Assembly (NCBI GenBank): GCA_049509635.1
Contig: JBEKZS010000115.1
Span: 1-14,283, forward strand
Length of the DNA stretch: 14,283 nt
Direction: 5' to 3'
Origin: Roseiarcus sp049509635
GTDB taxonomy: Bacteria; Pseudomonadota; Alphaproteobacteria; Rhizobiales; Beijerinckiaceae
Both the position numbers and the translations under genes were made by a program. How positions within the stretch are numbered: the stretch's first letter is position 1; every line of letters begins with the position of its first letter. Under the pieces are notes generated by a model. The model was not told the DNA's origin and searched no databases. It was given only the letters and a program-made list of their open reading frames with translations. Positions 14,077-14,283 of this stretch are shown here, in pieces.

Positions 14077-14125
14077 CCCGCCCGACGGCGGGCCCCGCCT
14101 CCGCCCCGACTGAAGGCCCGGGGCG
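14076..14125. terminator. Two hairpins between convergent genes (probable bidirectional terminator)
   Basis: GCCCGCC-CGAC-GGCGGGC (14076-14093) begins on the last base of the stop codon and has a 7-bp stem with a tetraloop. CGCCCCG (14102-14108) pairs with CGGGGCG (14119-14125) around a 10-base loop. They separate a plus-strand gene ending at 14076 from a minus-strand frame ending at 14140. No T-runs follow. Confidence 0.5.
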
Positions 14126-14139
14126 TGGCGAGGACGCGC

Positions 14140-14283
14140 TCATTTGACGCCGCCCGGCCGCCCCGTGGGCGCCGCGGCGACGGCCGCGGCCGTCGCTTGA
14201 CTTGCTTCCGGGGCCGCAGCGCGTCGGCTCGCGGTGATCTGCTGACTGCCCAGCATGAGCGCGGCGGAGAGGAGGCAAAAGAT
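14140..14283 (-). CDS. C-terminal part of a small, possibly exported protein (partial, runs off the right edge)
   Basis: On the minus strand an open frame enters at the right edge and ends with TGA at 14142-14140, giving 47 residues. It reads IFCLLSAALMLGSQQITAS, like the core and end of a signal peptide or TM helix, followed by an Ala/Pro-rich tail (EASQATAAAVAAAPTGRPGG). The start lies beyond the window. An internal ATG at 14256 is possible but has no clear ribosome binding site. Low complexity makes family assignment impossible, and the evidence is composition and position only. Confidence 0.4.
   Translation of the reverse strand: MFCLLSAALMLGSQQITASRRAAAPEASQATAAAVAAAPTGRPGGVK

Overview
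The window looks like a chromosomal segment of a high-GC alphaproteobacterium, probably of the order Hyphomicrobiales (Rhizobiales). The main reason is the general stress response core: a divergent phyR / nepR-ecfG locus, an arrangement known only from Alphaproteobacteria. ATP-type PEP carboxykinase, an HWE-family histidine kinase, a DUF3309 mini-protein and VCA0849-like type I secretion repeats all fit. Genus cannot be assigned from sequence alone. No rRNA, tRNA, CRISPR array, insertion sequence or phage integrase was recognised.

Layout. (1) 1-1035, minus strand: a gene running off the left edge, encoding a protein made of about 118-residue repeats resembling the C-terminal target domain of type I secreted proteins. 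(2) 1036-1505: a divergent control region with a perfect 14-bp LacI-type palindrome, promoter-like elements on both strands, and three hairpins in the presumed pckA leader. (3) 1506-3119: pckA (gluconeogenesis). (4) 3120-3653: no convincing gene, but a perfect EcfG-type promoter followed at once by a strong nested stem-loop. (5) 3654-5801: a two-TM sensor kinase with PAS and HWE kinase domains. (6) 5943-6910: three small membrane proteins (DUF3309, ElaB/YqjD-like, YqjE/holin-like). (7) 6970-8787: phyR (minus) divergent from nepR-ecfG (plus), with EcfG-type promoters in both directions. (8) 8862-10994: glgX, glycogen debranching. (9) 11070-11550: two mini-proteins, the first behind a perfect EcfG-type promoter. 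(10) 11672-12880: an orphan HAAT-family periplasmic binding protein. (11) 13155-14283: small hypothetical genes, a structured intergenic region, and a gene running off the right edge.

How it works together (inference on established biology). Under stress, HWE/HisKA2 kinases phosphorylate PhyR. PhyR~P then captures the anti-sigma factor NepR, and the freed EcfG recognises GGAAC-N16/17-CGTT promoters. The kinase at 3654-5801 is the natural candidate input. Matches to this promoter motif lie before phyR, before nepR-ecfG, before a 56-residue membrane peptide and just downstream of pckA. The window therefore reads as a stress island joining signalling, envelope mini-proteins and glycogen/carbon metabolism. 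The least explained parts are the EcfG-driven structured transcript at about 3200, the EcfG-controlled mini-protein at 11070 and the palindrome-controlled divergence between pckA and the secreted repeat protein.
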